Source: an uncultured Sphingomonadaceae bacterium
GTDB lineage: Bacteria; Pseudomonadota; Alphaproteobacteria; Sphingomonadales; Sphingomonadaceae
Length of the DNA: 64,000 nucleotides
Direction of reading: 5' to 3'
Assembly (NCBI GenBank): GCA_903871605.1
Contig: CAIQHF010000011.1
Coordinates: 26,259-90,258, forward strand
The notes below the pieces were generated by a model. The model was not told the DNA's origin, ran no database searches, and was given only the letters and a program-made list of their open reading frames with translations. The translations under genes and the position numbers were made by a program. Each line of letters begins with the position of its first letter. Position 1 is the first letter of the stretch. Of this stretch, positions 16,495 to 25,277 are shown in pieces.

Positions 16495-16877
16495 CGCGGA
16501 AATCCAGCATCTCACTCGCCTTCGCCGCATTCGCGCTGGCATGGGGCGGCGCATCGGTGGCGCTCGCGCAGGATGCCGAGGTCGATAGCGCGCTGGCCTC
16601 CGGAATCGTCGGCGAGCAGGCGGACGGCTATCTCGGCTTCGCCAAGGCGCCGTCGCCGTCGGTCCGCGCGAAGGTCGACGCGATCAACATCAAGCGGCGC
16701 GAGGCCTATACCAAGGTCGCGCAGACCAAGAATGTCCCGATCGAGGCGTTCGCGGTGTCGATCGGCTGCAACACGCTGTCGGGGCTCAAGGCGGGCCGCG
16801 CCTACAGCATCGCCAAGGGCGTGTGGGCGACCAAGGGGGCGGCGCCGATCACGCTTCCGTCGCAGTGCGGGGGGTGA
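16491..16877 (+). CDS. ydbL: YdbL-family (DUF1318) periplasmic protein
   Basis: The 128-residue protein has a signal peptide (ISLAFAAFALAWGGASVALA) and a mature domain of the YdbL/DUF1318 family. Recognisable segments are GIVGEQADGYLGF, VDAINIKRREAYTKVAQ and IGCNTLSGLKAGRAY. It overlaps the ynbE stop (ATGA), completing a tightly coupled ydbH-ynbE-ydbL operon. In E. coli YdbL acts in the periplasm and is proposed to modulate the YdbH-YnbE complex. A palindromic repeat follows the stop within a few bases. Confidence 0.9.
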   Translation: MTRKSSISLAFAAFALAWGGASVALAQDAEVDSALASGIVGEQADGYLGFAKAPSPSVRAKVDAINIKRREAYTKVAQTKNVPIEAFAVSIGCNTLSGLKAGRAYSIAKGVWATKGAAPITLPSQCGG

Positions 16878-16880
16878 ACG

Positions 16881-16956
16881 TTCCCCGGCGAAAGCCGGGG
16901 TCCAGGGGCTTTGCGCGCCGCACCGGCAAATCCGGGCCCCGGCGTTTGCCGGGGAA
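16881..16956. repeat. Interspersed palindromic repeat, family C
   Basis: Imperfect 23-bp arms (16881-16903 and 16934-16956) begin TTCCCCGGCG and end GCCGGGGAA, with a central spacer of about 30 bp. Each arm is itself a small palindrome (CCCCGGC...GCCGGGG). It lies in the 214-bp gap between ydbL and atpI. I recall elements of this CCCCGGC-type in many alphaproteobacterial genomes. It may act as an mRNA 3'-end structure for the ydbH operon. Confidence 0.8.
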
Positions 16957-17091
16957 CTGAGACGGCGTTTCAGCAGATGAAGCCATTTCCTCCTTCGGTT
17001 CGGCAAGATTGACTTGGGCTTACGCTCTTCCTAAGGGGAGCCCGCCGAGGGGGCGAGCCCGTGGCATGCGCCTCCCGGAGTGGGAGAGAGC

Positions 17092-17406
17092 ATGGCGCAG
17101 GAAGAACCCGGACGGATCCCGGAAGGTGGCGGGGGCCCCGCATCGCTCGAGCAGCGATTGCGTGCGGCCCGCGATGCCGAGACGGCACGGACGAATATGA
17201 CCGCCGCTAAGCCTCGCAAGGGGTATAACCAGGGCGCTCGCATATTGACCGAGCTGATCGCGGGGCCCGCTGGCGGGGGGATTGTCGGCTGGTTGCTTGA
17301 CCGCTGGCTCGGAACCTCGCCTTGGCTCCTCTTGGTGATGCTGTTCCTCGGGTTCGGCGTCGCCGTCAGGAACATCTATCGCATTTCGAACGAGCGCCCG
17401 GAGTAA
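17092..17406 (+). CDS. atpI: AtpI/AtpZ-type ATP synthase assembly protein
   Basis: The 104-residue protein has a charged cytoplasmic N-terminus and two transmembrane helices ([17 protein letters not shown] and [19 protein letters not shown]). This matches the AtpI/AtpZ family encoded just before F0 subunit a. These proteins help c-ring assembly or ion supply. The ATG at 17092 follows GGGAGAG by a few bases. It begins the F0 operon here. Confidence 0.87.
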   Translation: MAQEEPGRIPEGGGGPASLEQRLRAARDAETARTNMTAAKPRKGYNQGARILTELIAGPAGGGIVGWLLDRWLGTSPWLLLVMLFLGFGVAVRNIYRISNERPE

Positions 17407-17438
17407 TTCGGGCGCTTCGAGCATGAGAAGGGTCCAGA

Positions 17439-18227
17439 GTGGCAGCGGAAGCCAGCGCGATCGATCCGATGGCGCAATTCCATATCGATCCCGTGATCGG
17501 TTCGGGTTGGTCCCTATTCGGGCACAACATCGCCTTCACCAACAGCGCGGCCTTCATGGTGATCGTGCTCGCGGTGCTGTGGCTGTTCATGCTGGGCGGC
17601 ATGCGCCGCGAGCTGATCCCCGGCCGCTGGCAGGTCGCGGTCGAATCGATGACCAGCTTCGTCGCCAACATGATCGACGCGAACATCGGACCCAAGGGCA
17701 AGCATTTCACGCCCTACGTCTTCTCGCTCTTCATGTTCATCCTGCTCGCCAACTTCATCGGGCTGTTCCCGCTGGCGATCATCCCCGGGCTGCATGCCTT
17801 CACCGTCACCAGTCACATCACGGTGACGGGCGTGCTCGCGGTGATGAGCTTCTCGATCGTGCTGTTCGTCGGCTTCGTGAAGCACGGGCTCAAATTCTTC
17901 TCGCTGTTCGCGCCGCACGGCACGCCCTGGTACCTGCTGATCCTGATCTTCCCGATCGAGCTGGTCTCCTTCCTGGTGCGTCCGTTCAGCCTCGGCCTGC
18001 GACTGTTCGTGGCGATGACCGCCGGGCATATCCTGCTCGACGTGTTCGCCAGCTTCATCATCCAGGGGCTCAACGCGCACAGTGCGATCGGCCCGGTGGT
18101 GAGCATATTGAGCTTCCTGATGGTGATTGCGGTGAGCGCGCTCGAACTGCTGATCGCCGCCATCCAGGCCTACGTCTTCGCATTGCTCACGTCGCTCTAT
18201 TTGAACGACGCGATCAACCTGCACTAA
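17439..18227 (+). CDS. atpB: F0F1 ATP synthase subunit a
   Basis: Subunit a forms the proton half-channels against the c-ring. The 262-residue protein has about five or six membrane helices. The essential Arg is in the helix [20 protein letters not shown], and [22 protein letters not shown] forms the last helix. The start is GTG, with a Shine-Dalgarno-like GAAGGG upstream. It sits 32 nt after atpI and 38 nt before atpE. Confidence 0.97.
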   Translation: MAAEASAIDPMAQFHIDPVIGSGWSLFGHNIAFTNSAAFMVIVLAVLWLFMLGGMRRELIPGRWQVAVESMTSFVANMIDANIGPKGKHFTPYVFSLFMFILLANFIGLFPLAIIPGLHAFTVTSHITVTGVLAVMSFSIVLFVGFVKHGLKFFSLFAPHGTPWYLLILIFPIELVSFLVRPFSLGLRLFVAMTAGHILLDVFASFIIQGLNAHSAIGPVVSILSFLMVIAVSALELLIAAIQAYVFALLTSLYLNDAINLH

Positions 18228-18265
18228 GTTCACCCGTTTTTCGGTTTCAAACGAAGGAATACATC

Positions 18266-18499
18266 ATGGATCTCGCTTCCGCCAAGTTCATCGGTGCCGG
18301 TCTCGCGGCGATCGGCGTGGGTCTCGCGGCGCTCGGCGTCGGCAACGTGTTCGGCTCGTTCCTCGAGGGTGCGCTGCGCAACCCGGGTGCCGCCGACGGC
18401 CAGCAGGGCCGTCTGTTCATCGGCTTCGCCGCCGCCGAGCTTCTCGGCCTGATCGCGTTCGTCGTCGCGATCCTCATCCTGTTCGTCGTCAAGGGCTGA
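18266..18499 (+). CDS. atpE: F0F1 ATP synthase subunit c
   Basis: A 77-residue two-helix proteolipid. The conserved proton-carrying carboxylate is E58 in [16 protein letters not shown], and the polar loop RNPGAADGQ separates the helices. The Gly-rich first helix ([17 protein letters not shown]) is typical of c subunits that pack as a ring. The ATG at 18266 follows the Shine-Dalgarno-like CGAAGGAA. It lies between atpB and the b' subunit gene, the standard alphaproteobacterial F0 order. Confidence 0.97.
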   Translation: MDLASAKFIGAGLAAIGVGLAALGVGNVFGSFLEGALRNPGAADGQQGRLFIGFAAAELLGLIAFVVAILILFVVKG

Positions 18500-18552
18500 C
18501 GTCCCGGCTGCCGGGGCCGGTCTGACCGGTCCCGGCAGGGGCGGAGGAACGC

Positions 18553-19044
18553 ATGCCACAAATCGATCAGATCTCTTCGATCTACGCCTCGCAGCTGGTC
18601 TGGCTGCTGCTGGTGTTCGCGATCATCTATGTGGTGATCGGGCGCGGCATGCTGCCCAAGATCGAGGGCACGATCCACGCGCGCGCCGACAAGGTCTCGG
18701 GCGATCTCGCCGCGGCCGAGGCGGCCCGCGATGCGGCGTCCGCACTCGACCGCGACTATCATGCCGAGATGGACGCCGCGCACCAAGGTGCGGCGGGCGC
18801 GATCCAGAAGGCGAAGGACGAGGCGGTGCGCGACAGCGAGCTCAAGCTCCGCCTCGCGCACGACCAGATCGCCGAGCGGATGCACCATGCCGAGCTCGCG
18901 CTCGGCGAGGCGCGCGCGCACGCGTTCGGCGAGATCGAGAATGTCGCCGCCGACGCGGTGCGCGACATCGTCGCCCGGCTGTCGGGTGCGGACGTGAGCG
19001 AGGGCGAAGCGCTCGTCGCGGTCCGCGCCAGCCTGGCCGCATGA
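18553..19044 (+). CDS. atpF': F0F1 ATP synthase subunit b'
   Basis: The 163-residue protein has one N-terminal membrane helix (LVWLLLVFAIIYVVIG), then a long Ala/Glu/Arg-rich coiled coil, as in peripheral-stalk b-type subunits. Being the first of two b-like genes after atpE, and having the LPKIEGTIHARADKVSGDL start of the stalk, it is the b' form found in alphaproteobacteria and photosynthetic organisms. It pairs with the next gene product to make a heterodimeric stalk. Confidence 0.93.
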   Translation: MPQIDQISSIYASQLVWLLLVFAIIYVVIGRGMLPKIEGTIHARADKVSGDLAAAEAARDAASALDRDYHAEMDAAHQGAAGAIQKAKDEAVRDSELKLRLAHDQIAERMHHAELALGEARAHAFGEIENVAADAVRDIVARLSGADVSEGEALVAVRASLAA

Positions 19045-19057
19045 GGATATCGAACCG

Positions 19058-19612
19058 ATGACCGCTCCGTCGCAAGCCGTGCAGGCCGCCACGACCGCCT
19101 CGGTCGGGCAGGCCGTCGTCGAGCACGAGGATACCGCCTTCGGTCTCGGCCCTCCGGGCTGGGTCGCGCTGTCGATGATCGTGGTGATCCTCCTCATGGT
19201 CTGGAAGAAGGTGCCGCAGCTGATCGGCCGCGGGCTCGACGCCAAGATCGCGACGATCCGCAAGCAACTCGACGAGGCCGCCGCGCTGCGCGCCGAGGCC
19301 GAAGCGATGCGCGCCGACATCCAGAAGAAGGCGGCCGAGGCGCACAAGGAAGCCGAGGCGATCCTCAAGGGCGCGCAGACCGAGGCAAACCAGCTTGTCG
19401 CGCAGGCCAAGATCGACGCCGACCAGCTGATCGAGCGCCGCGCCAAGATGGCCGAAGACAAAATCGCCGCCGCCGAGCGCAGCGCGATTGCCGACGTGCG
19501 CGCGCGGGCGGCTTCGGCCGCGGCGTCGGCGGCTGCGGCGATCATTGGGCAGCGGCATGACGCGGGGGCGGACAAGGCGCTGATCGATCGGACGATCGCC
19601 GGGCTGAACTGA
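19058..19612 (+). CDS. atpF: F0F1 ATP synthase subunit b
   Basis: The 184-residue stalk subunit has an exposed N-terminus of about 30 residues, a membrane helix (WVALSMIVVILLMVW) and a coiled coil with LDAKIATIRKQLDEAAALRAEAE, the conserved b-subunit entry to the stalk. It follows b' by 13 nt and is the last gene of the operon, with a strong terminator 20-60 nt after the stop. F1 genes (atpHAGDC) are not in the window, consistent with the split ATP synthase operons of alphaproteobacteria. Confidence 0.94.
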   Translation: MTAPSQAVQAATTASVGQAVVEHEDTAFGLGPPGWVALSMIVVILLMVWKKVPQLIGRGLDAKIATIRKQLDEAAALRAEAEAMRADIQKKAAEAHKEAEAILKGAQTEANQLVAQAKIDADQLIERRAKMAEDKIAAAERSAIADVRARAASAAASAAAAIIGQRHDAGADKALIDRTIAGLN

Positions 19613-19633
19613 GCGGTTCCCTCTCAAACGATA

Positions 19634-19672
19634 CAGAGCCTCTCCGCAGCGATGCGGGGAGGCTCTTTTTGT
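19634..19672 (+). terminator. Rho-independent terminator of the F0 operon
   Basis: GAGCCTCTCCGCA pairs with TGCGGGGAGGCTC around a 4-nt loop, with one mismatch, and is followed by a run of five T, then GTTTG. It begins about 20 nt after the atpF stop. Confidence 0.9.
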
Positions 19673-19691
19673 TTGAGGACATTCCCGTCCG

Positions 19692-19773
19692 CCTTCGTCC
19701 TGAGCGACGTCGAAGGACGTGCTGCAAGCGCAGCGTTTGGGTCACGCACTTCGACGCCGCTCAATGCGAACGG
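19692..19773. repeat. Interspersed hairpin repeat, family A copy 2
   Basis: The left arm CTGAGCGACGTCGAAGG (19700-19716) is identical to that of copy 1 at 4536. The right arm CTTCGACGCCGCTCA (19749-19763) differs by a base or two, and the outer GAACGG is kept. It lies just after the F0-operon terminator and before the convergent DUF4337 gene. The conserved arms with a diverged loop point to selection on, or mobility of, the hairpin. Confidence 0.82.
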
Positions 19774-19795
19774 CTTTGGTGGAACCCCCGCTAAC

Positions 19796-20341
19796 CTAGC
19801 TCAAAAACGCCACCAGCGCATCGGGGTGGATCGGCAACTGCGCGAACCCCGCGACCAGGAACAGCACGCCGAGCACTGCCGATCCCCACGCCAGCCAGAG
19901 CAAGCCGAAGCTCTCCGCCAGCGCCGCGATTGCCGAGACCGCGAGCGCGATCGACAGGAAGCCGTCGGACAGGTCGAACTGGTCGTCGCGATAGCCCTGG
20001 ACGGCATAATCCGCCTCGGCCGCCTGGGCCTTGGCCTTGATGTCCCTGGCTTCGCCCTTGTAGCGAGCATTCTCCGACGTTGCCGCCGCCGCCGGCGTCG
20101 CGCCGGTCGCCGACTGGCCGAGCAGCGTCGCGGCGATCGCCTGGTCGTGCGCCTTGATCTGCGTCGCTTGATATTCGCTCCACAGGTCGATCTTGGTCGC
20201 CTGGTCCGCCTGCATGGCCTGGACGATATTGTCGTCCTTGATCTTGCCCACCGCCATCACGACGCTGAGCACGACGACCGTGGTGACGACCATCCGGTTG
20301 AGCCGGCGATCCGTGATCTCGGGAAGTTCGATGTCGCTCAT
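19796..20341 (-). CDS. DUF4337-family membrane protein
   Basis: A 181-residue protein of unknown function. An N-terminal membrane helix (NRMVVTTVVVLSVVMAVGKI) is followed by KDDNIVQAMQADQATKIDLWSEYQA, typical of DUF4337. A central Ala/Glu-rich coiled region comes next, then two C-terminal helices (FLSIALAVSAIAALAESFGLLW and VLGVLFLVAGFAQL). It is convergent with the atp operon and divergent from uvrC. No function is established for the family. Confidence 0.85.
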   Translation of the reverse strand: MSDIELPEITDRRLNRMVVTTVVVLSVVMAVGKIKDDNIVQAMQADQATKIDLWSEYQATQIKAHDQAIAATLLGQSATGATPAAAATSENARYKGEARDIKAKAQAAEADYAVQGYRDDQFDLSDGFLSIALAVSAIAALAESFGLLWLAWGSAVLGVLFLVAGFAQLPIHPDALVAFLS

Positions 20342-20427
20342 TGCCGCGGTCTAGCCTGCGCGACGGGTGAGTGCCATGAAATCTCGGTCATCTTCCCCCC
20401 TGCGCCGCGACGCCCTACATCGCGCCT

Positions 20428-22362
20428 GTGACCAGCCCGACCGACCCGACCAGCCACGATCGCTTCAACGAGGAGAAGGCGACCTACACCGTCCGCGGCG
20501 GATCGGAGCAGCCCGATCTCGAGGCCGGCGTCGCGGCGATCCGCAACGTGCTCAAGACGCTGCCGGTGCGCCCCGGCGTCTATCGGATGCAGGATGCGCG
20601 CGGCGACGTGCTCTACGTCGGCAAGGCGCGCGCGCTGCGCAACCGCGTAACCAACTATACGCAGGTGACGCGGCTGACCCGGCGGCTGCAGCGGATGGTC
20701 GCGCAGACGCGGTCGATGACGATCGTCACCACCAACACCGAGGCCGAGGCGCTGCTGCTCGAGGCGCAGCTGATCAAGCGCTTCCGCCCGCCCTACAACG
20801 TCCTGCTGCGCGACGACAAAAGCTTCCCCTTCATCCTGCTGCGCGAGGACCACGCTTTCCCGCGCGTCCAGAAGCATCGCGGCGCTCGGCGCGCCAAGGG
20901 GCAGTATTACGGCCCGTTCGTCAGCGCCGGATCGGTGACGCGGACGCTTAATGCGCTGCAGAAGCTGTTTCTGCTCCGCTCCTGCACCGACAGCTTCTTC
21001 GCCAACCGATCGCGGCCGTGCCTGCTCCACCAGATCAAGCGCTGCTCGGCGCCCTGCGTCGACCGGATCACGCCCGAGGCCTATGCCGAGCTGGTCGAGG
21101 ACGCCAAGGCGTTCCTCGCGGGCAAGTCGACCGGCGTGCAGAAGAAGATCGCCGACCAGATGAGCCAGGCGGCCGAGAATATGGACTTTGAGCAGGCCGC
21201 GGTGCTGCGCGACCGGCTGCGCGCGCTGACCGCGATCCAGGGCACGCAGGCGATCAACGCCGAGGGCGTCTCCGACGCCGACGTCTGGGCGCTGGCGTGC
21301 AAGAGCGGGACGATGTGCATCCAGGCCTTCTTCATCCGCGGCGGGCAGAATTGGGGGCATCGCAGCTTCTTCCCGCAGCATACCGCCGACGTTCCGGAGG
21401 ACGAGGTGCTGACCAGCTTCCTCGCGCAATTCTACGAGGAGGTGCCCCCTGCGCGGCTGGTGCTGGTCGATCGCGATCTGGAGGAGGCCGATCTGCTCGC
21501 GCAGGCGCTGTCCGAGCGCGCCGAGCGCAAGGTCGAACTCAAGCGCCCGCAGCGCGGCGAGCAGCGGCGGCTGCTCGCCCAGGCGAGCCGCAACGCCGAG
21601 GAGGCGCTCGACCGCCACCAAGCCGAATCGACGACGCAGGGCAAGATATTGCGCGAACTCGCCGAGCTGTTCGAGCTCGGCGAACCGCCCAGGCGGATCG
21701 AGATCTACGACAACAGCCACATCATGGGCACCAACATGGTCGGCGCGATGGTCGTGGCGGGGCCCGAGGGGATGCGGCCGGGCGCCTATCGCAAGTTCAA
21801 CATCAAGCGGCCCGAGACCGCGCCGGGCGACGATTTCGCGATGATGCGCGAGGTGCTCGAGCGCCGCTTCGCGCGGCTCGAGAAGGAGGATCCCGATCGT
21901 AGGTCGGGCGAGTGGCCCGATCTGCTGCTGATCGATGGTGGCAAGGGGCAAGTCTCCGCGGTGTGCGCGGTGCTGCAGGAGGCGGGCGTCGAGGACGTGC
22001 CGATCGTCGGCATTTCCAAGGGGCCGGATCGCAACGCCGGGCGTGAGCATTTCCACCTGCCCGACGGGCGCGAATCGATGCTGCCGCTCAACTCGCCCTT
22101 GCTCTTCTACCTTCAGCGGCTGCGCGACGAGGCGCACCGCTTCGCGATCGGTACGCACCGGGCGAAGCGCGCGAAAAGCTTCGTCGCCAATCCGCTCGAC
22201 GACGTCGCGGGGATCGGTCCGGCGCGCAAGAAGGCGCTGCTGATGCATTTCGGTTCGGCCAAGGCGGTGCGCGGCGCAGCGCTGCAGGATCTCGAGCGCG
22301 CGCCGGGGATTTCCAAGGCGATGGCGCAGGCGATCCACGACCATTTCCACCCGCGCGGCTGA
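20428..22362 (+). CDS. uvrC: Excinuclease ABC subunit C
   Basis: UvrC makes both incisions in nucleotide excision repair. The 644-residue protein shows the GIY-YIG nuclease at the N-terminus (PGVYRMQDARGDVLYVGKAR, giving the 3' cut). A UVR coiled motif follows (IADQMSQAAENMDFEQAAVLRDRL, UvrB contact), then the RNase H-like domain (IEIYDNSHIMGTNMVGAMVV; LLLIDGGKGQ, giving the 5' cut). It ends in helix-hairpin-helix DNA-binding motifs (DDVAGIGPARKKALL and LERAPGISKAMA). The start codon is GTG. The four Cys around residues 190-210 (LLRSCTD... CLLHQIKRCSAPC) may hold an Fe-S cluster, as reported for UvrC. Confidence 0.97.
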   Translation: MTSPTDPTSHDRFNEEKATYTVRGGSEQPDLEAGVAAIRNVLKTLPVRPGVYRMQDARGDVLYVGKARALRNRVTNYTQVTRLTRRLQRMVAQTRSMTIVTTNTEAEALLLEAQLIKRFRPPYNVLLRDDKSFPFILLREDHAFPRVQKHRGARRAKGQYYGPFVSAGSVTRTLNALQKLFLLRSCTDSFFANRSRPCLLHQIKRCSAPCVDRITPEAYAELVEDAKAFLAGKSTGVQKKIADQMSQAAENMDFEQAAVLRDRLRALTAIQGTQAINAEGVSDADVWALACKSGTMCIQAFFIRGGQNWGHRSFFPQHTADVPEDEVLTSFLAQFYEEVPPARLVLVDRDLEEADLLAQALSERAERKVELKRPQRGEQRRLLAQASRNAEEALDRHQAESTTQGKILRELAELFELGEPPRRIEIYDNSHIMGTNMVGAMVVAGPEGMRPGAYRKFNIKRPETAPGDDFAMMREVLERRFARLEKEDPDRRSGEWPDLLLIDGGKGQVSAVCAVLQEAGVEDVPIVGISKGPDRNAGREHFHLPDGRESMLPLNSPLLFYLQRLRDEAHRFAIGTHRAKRAKSFVANPLDDVAGIGPARKKALLMHFGSAKAVRGAALQDLERAPGISKAMAQAIHDHFHPRG

Positions 22363-22415
22363 GCGTCGCGCGCGCGTTTACCGGATCATCGGGTTTGGCC
22401 GCTACGCGGGGCGGC

Positions 22416-23378
22416 ATGACCACCGGCGTGCTGCTCAGCATCGACACCGAACTGACCTGGCGCGCGCACATCTCGGGCGCGAGCTGGCTCGACAATTATG
22501 CACGCTCGATCGAGCCCGGCGGGGTCGGAATCGGTTATCAGCTCGCGACGCTGACCAAATATGATCTCAAGGCCTGCTTCTTCGTCGATCCTCTGCCCGC
22601 GCGCCTGTTCGGGATCGAGCCGATCCGGCGGATGGTGGGTACGATCCTCGATGCCGGACAGGAGGTGCAGCTCCACATCCACCCGATGTGGACGCAGGCC
22701 GATCGTCGCGAGCCGGCACGCGACGCGGCCCCGATACGCTTCGAGCTGACCAGCTTCTCGGAGGACGAACAGCTCGCGCTGATCGGCGAGGCACGCGAAT
22801 TGCTGCGCGCCGCGGGGGCGCCCGATCCCGTCGCCTTCCGCGCGGGCAGCTTCGCCGCCAACGCCGCGACCTTGCGCGCGGTCGCGCGCGCCGGGCTGCG
22901 GATCGACAGCAGCCACAATGGCAGCCTGATGCCATGGCCGTGCGAGACCGGTTTGCCGGCGACGGCGGTCTCGCCGCTCAGCGCCGGGATGTTGACCGAA
23001 TTGCCGGTCGGCCTGCTCGACGAGGGCGGCGGCAAGCTCCGCCACCTGCAGATCGGCGCGGTCTCGCTCGCCGAGATGCGCGCCGCGCTCGGCCATGCCG
23101 AGAGCGAGGGGGCGCCGCTGGTGACCCTGGTCGGGCACAGCTTCGAGCTCGCGACGCGCGACGGTGAGCGCGCCAACGACATCGTGCGCCACCGCTTCGA
23201 CGGCCTGTGCCGCTGGCTGTGCAGTGTGGCGGCGCGATTCCCGACGCGTTTCGCCGCCGAACTGACTGACGTGCCGCGCGACCGGCCCGCGACGCCCTGC
23301 CCGGTGTCGCAGGCGACGCGGCTCAGCCGCATGGCGGTGCAGGGCCTCTCCAATCTGCGCTACGAACGGCGGCTCTGA
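22416..23378 (+). CDS. NodB-like polysaccharide deacetylase-family protein
   Basis: A 320-residue protein with the fold-defining motifs of carbohydrate esterase family 4 in order: SIDTELTW (metal-binding DxE variant), VQLHIHPMW (the HxH pair), FRAGSFAA (Arg of motif 3) and LVGHSFEL (His of motif 5). Typical enzymes remove N-acetyl groups from chitin-like or cell-wall sugars. Here motif 1 is TE rather than DD, so activity is less certain. No signal peptide is visible, so it may be cytoplasmic. It lies between uvrC and recO with short gaps. Confidence 0.75.
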   Translation: MTTGVLLSIDTELTWRAHISGASWLDNYARSIEPGGVGIGYQLATLTKYDLKACFFVDPLPARLFGIEPIRRMVGTILDAGQEVQLHIHPMWTQADRREPARDAAPIRFELTSFSEDEQLALIGEARELLRAAGAPDPVAFRAGSFAANAATLRAVARAGLRIDSSHNGSLMPWPCETGLPATAVSPLSAGMLTELPVGLLDEGGGKLRHLQIGAVSLAEMRAALGHAESEGAPLVTLVGHSFELATRDGERANDIVRHRFDGLCRWLCSVAARFPTRFAAELTDVPRDRPATPCPVSQATRLSRMAVQGLSNLRYERRL

Positions 23379-23417
23379 CCCTCGACAGTCGCGAATCGGC
23401 GCGCCACATCGGTGGCG

Positions 23418-24152
23418 ATGCTGATCCGCGCCACCGCCATCGTCTGCGCTGTCCGCGCCCATGGCGAACATGGCGCGGTCGTGCGGTTGCTGACGCCCGC
23501 CGATGGTCTGCGCCCGGGCTATGTCCGTGGCGGCCATTCGCGGCGGCTGCGCCCGGTGCTGATGCCGGGCAACCTCGTCGCCGCCGAATATCGCGCGCGC
23601 AGCGAGGCGCAACTGGCCGCGCTCACGGTCGAGCTGGTGCACAGCCGCGCCGGGCTGTTCGCCGAGCCGCTGCCCGCCGCGGCGATCGAGTGGGTCACCG
23701 CGCTCGCGGCAACGACGCTCCCCGAGGGGCTGGCCTATCCCCGGCTGCATGCCGCGCTCGACGGCGTGTTGGGTGCGATCGAGGCGGCGCCGTCGGCGCG
23801 CGGCTGGGCGGGCGCGCTTGTCCGCTTCGAGCTGCTGCTGCTCTCCGAACTGGGTTTCGGCCTCGATCTGAGCTCGTGCGCCGCGTCGGGCGATACCGCG
23901 GATCTCGCCTGGGTGAGCCCCAGAAGCGGGCAGGCGGTATCGCGCAGCGCCGGCGCGCCCTATGCCGAGCGGCTGCTGCCGCTCCCCGCCTTCCTGCTCG
24001 CGGGCGGCGAGGCGGGATGGAGCGAGGTGCGCGACGCGTTGCGGCTGACCGGATTCTTCCTCGAGCGCGATCTGCTCGGCGGGCATCGCGCCGGCGCACT
24101 CGATGCGCGCGAGCGGCTGGTGACCCGCGTCAGCCGACTTGCAGGCGGGTGA
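23418..24152 (+). CDS. recO: DNA repair protein RecO
   Basis: RecO anneals DNA and loads RecA with RecR in gap repair. The N-terminal OB fold is recognisable ([29 protein letters not shown], then [19 protein letters not shown]). A helical domain with [19 protein letters not shown] follows. The usual zinc-finger Cys residues are largely missing, as in many alphaproteobacterial RecO proteins. The start may be GTG 23412 or ATG 23418; I took the ATG. It precedes leuB by 43 nt. Confidence 0.9.
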   Translation: MLIRATAIVCAVRAHGEHGAVVRLLTPADGLRPGYVRGGHSRRLRPVLMPGNLVAAEYRARSEAQLAALTVELVHSRAGLFAEPLPAAAIEWVTALAATTLPEGLAYPRLHAALDGVLGAIEAAPSARGWAGALVRFELLLLSELGFGLDLSSCAASGDTADLAWVSPRSGQAVSRSAGAPYAERLLPLPAFLLAGGEAGWSEVRDALRLTGFFLERDLLGGHRAGALDARERLVTRVSRLAGG

Positions 24153-24195
24153 CGCGGCTGGCATGGCCGCGCGCGACGTGCAAAGGGAGCCTGCC

Positions 24196-25239
24196 ATGCT
24201 GATCGCGCTGTTGCCCGGGGACGGGATCGGACCCGAAGTGATCCGCGAGGCGCGGCGCGTGCTCGATGTCGTGTGCGGCGATGCCCTGTCCTACGAGGAG
24301 GCGCCGGTCGGCGCGGCCGCCTATCGCGCCGAGGGACATCCGCTTCCGCCCGCGACGCTTGCCTTGGCGAAGCGCGCCGACGCGATCCTGTTCGGCGCGG
24401 TCGGCGATCCGGGATGCGACGGGCTCGAACGCCATTTGCGCCCCGAACAGGCGATCCTCGGGCTGCGCAAGGCGCTGACGCTGTTCGCCAATCTGCGCCC
24501 CGCGAAGCTTTTCCCCGAACTGGCCGACGCCTCCGCGCTCAGACCCGAGGTCGCGCGCGCGATCGATCTGGTGATCGTCCGCGAGACCAATGGCGACGTC
24601 TATTTCGGCGAGAAGGGCATTCGCACCACGCCGGCCGGCCGGCGTCAGGGCTATGACGTGATGAGCTACGACGAGGACGAGGTCGTGCGCATCGCGCGCG
24701 TCGGCTTCGAGACCGCCCGGGCGCGGCGCGGCAAGCTGTGTTCGGTCGACAAGGCCAATGTGCTCGAGACCTCGCAGCTCTGGCGCGATGTGGTGATCGA
24801 GGTCTCCGCCGACTATCCCGACGTCGCGCTCAGCCACATGTATGTCGACAATGCGGCGATGCAGCTGGTGCGCAATCCGGGCCAGTTCGACGTGATCGTC
24901 ACCGGCAATCTGTTCGGCGATATCCTGTCGGACCAGGCGAGCATGTGCGCGGGATCGATCGGGATGCTGCCGTCGGCGACGCTCGATGCCGCAGGCAAGG
25001 GGCTGTACGAGCCGATCCACGGCTCGGCGCCCGACATCGCCGGCCAGGGCAGGGCGAACCCGCTCGCGACGATCCTCTCGTCGGCAATGATGCTGCGCTA
25101 TTCGCTGGGCATGGCCACCCAAGCGGACAGGATCGAGGCGGCGGTCGCCGCCGCGCTCGCGGCGGGGCATCGCACCGCGGACCTGGGCGGCGACACCGCG
25201 ACCGGCGCGATGGGCGACGCGGTGCTGGCGGCACTGTAG
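24196..25239 (+). CDS. leuB: 3-isopropylmalate dehydrogenase
   Basis: LeuB oxidises and decarboxylates 3-isopropylmalate in leucine synthesis with NAD+. The 347-residue protein has [11 protein letters not shown] at the N-terminus, the substrate-binding Arg-rich [15 protein letters not shown] and the catalytic Tyr region [13 protein letters not shown]. The metal-binding signature [23 protein letters not shown] and the NAD loop [12 protein letters not shown] are also present. The ATG at 24196 has AAAGGGAG upstream. A perfect palindrome follows the stop within 5 nt. Confidence 0.96.
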   Translation: MLIALLPGDGIGPEVIREARRVLDVVCGDALSYEEAPVGAAAYRAEGHPLPPATLALAKRADAILFGAVGDPGCDGLERHLRPEQAILGLRKALTLFANLRPAKLFPELADASALRPEVARAIDLVIVRETNGDVYFGEKGIRTTPAGRRQGYDVMSYDEDEVVRIARVGFETARARRGKLCSVDKANVLETSQLWRDVVIEVSADYPDVALSHMYVDNAAMQLVRNPGQFDVIVTGNLFGDILSDQASMCAGSIGMLPSATLDAAGKGLYEPIHGSAPDIAGQGRANPLATILSSAMMLRYSLGMATQADRIEAAVAAALAAGHRTADLGGDTATGAMGDAVLAAL

Positions 25240-25243
25240 AATC

Positions 25244-25269
25244 TCCTCCCCAAGCCAGCTTGGGGAGGA
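25244..25269. repeat. Intergenic palindrome between leuB and glutathione peroxidase (family B)
   Basis: TCCTCCCCAAGC (25244-25255) and GCTTGGGGAGGA (25258-25269) make a perfect 12-bp stem with a 2-nt loop. It shares the CCTCCCC/GGGGAGG arms with the hisB-hisH palindrome at 5989-6016, though the inner bases differ. It lies exactly between two convergent genes, so it could be a bidirectional terminator without T tract, or a repeat element. Confidence 0.75.
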
Positions 25270-25277
25270 TTGAAGCG

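Noticed and set aside
20338..22350. A 670-codon open frame opposite uvrC
   Set aside because: Low-complexity composition typical of antisense frames; uvrC on the plus strand is certain.
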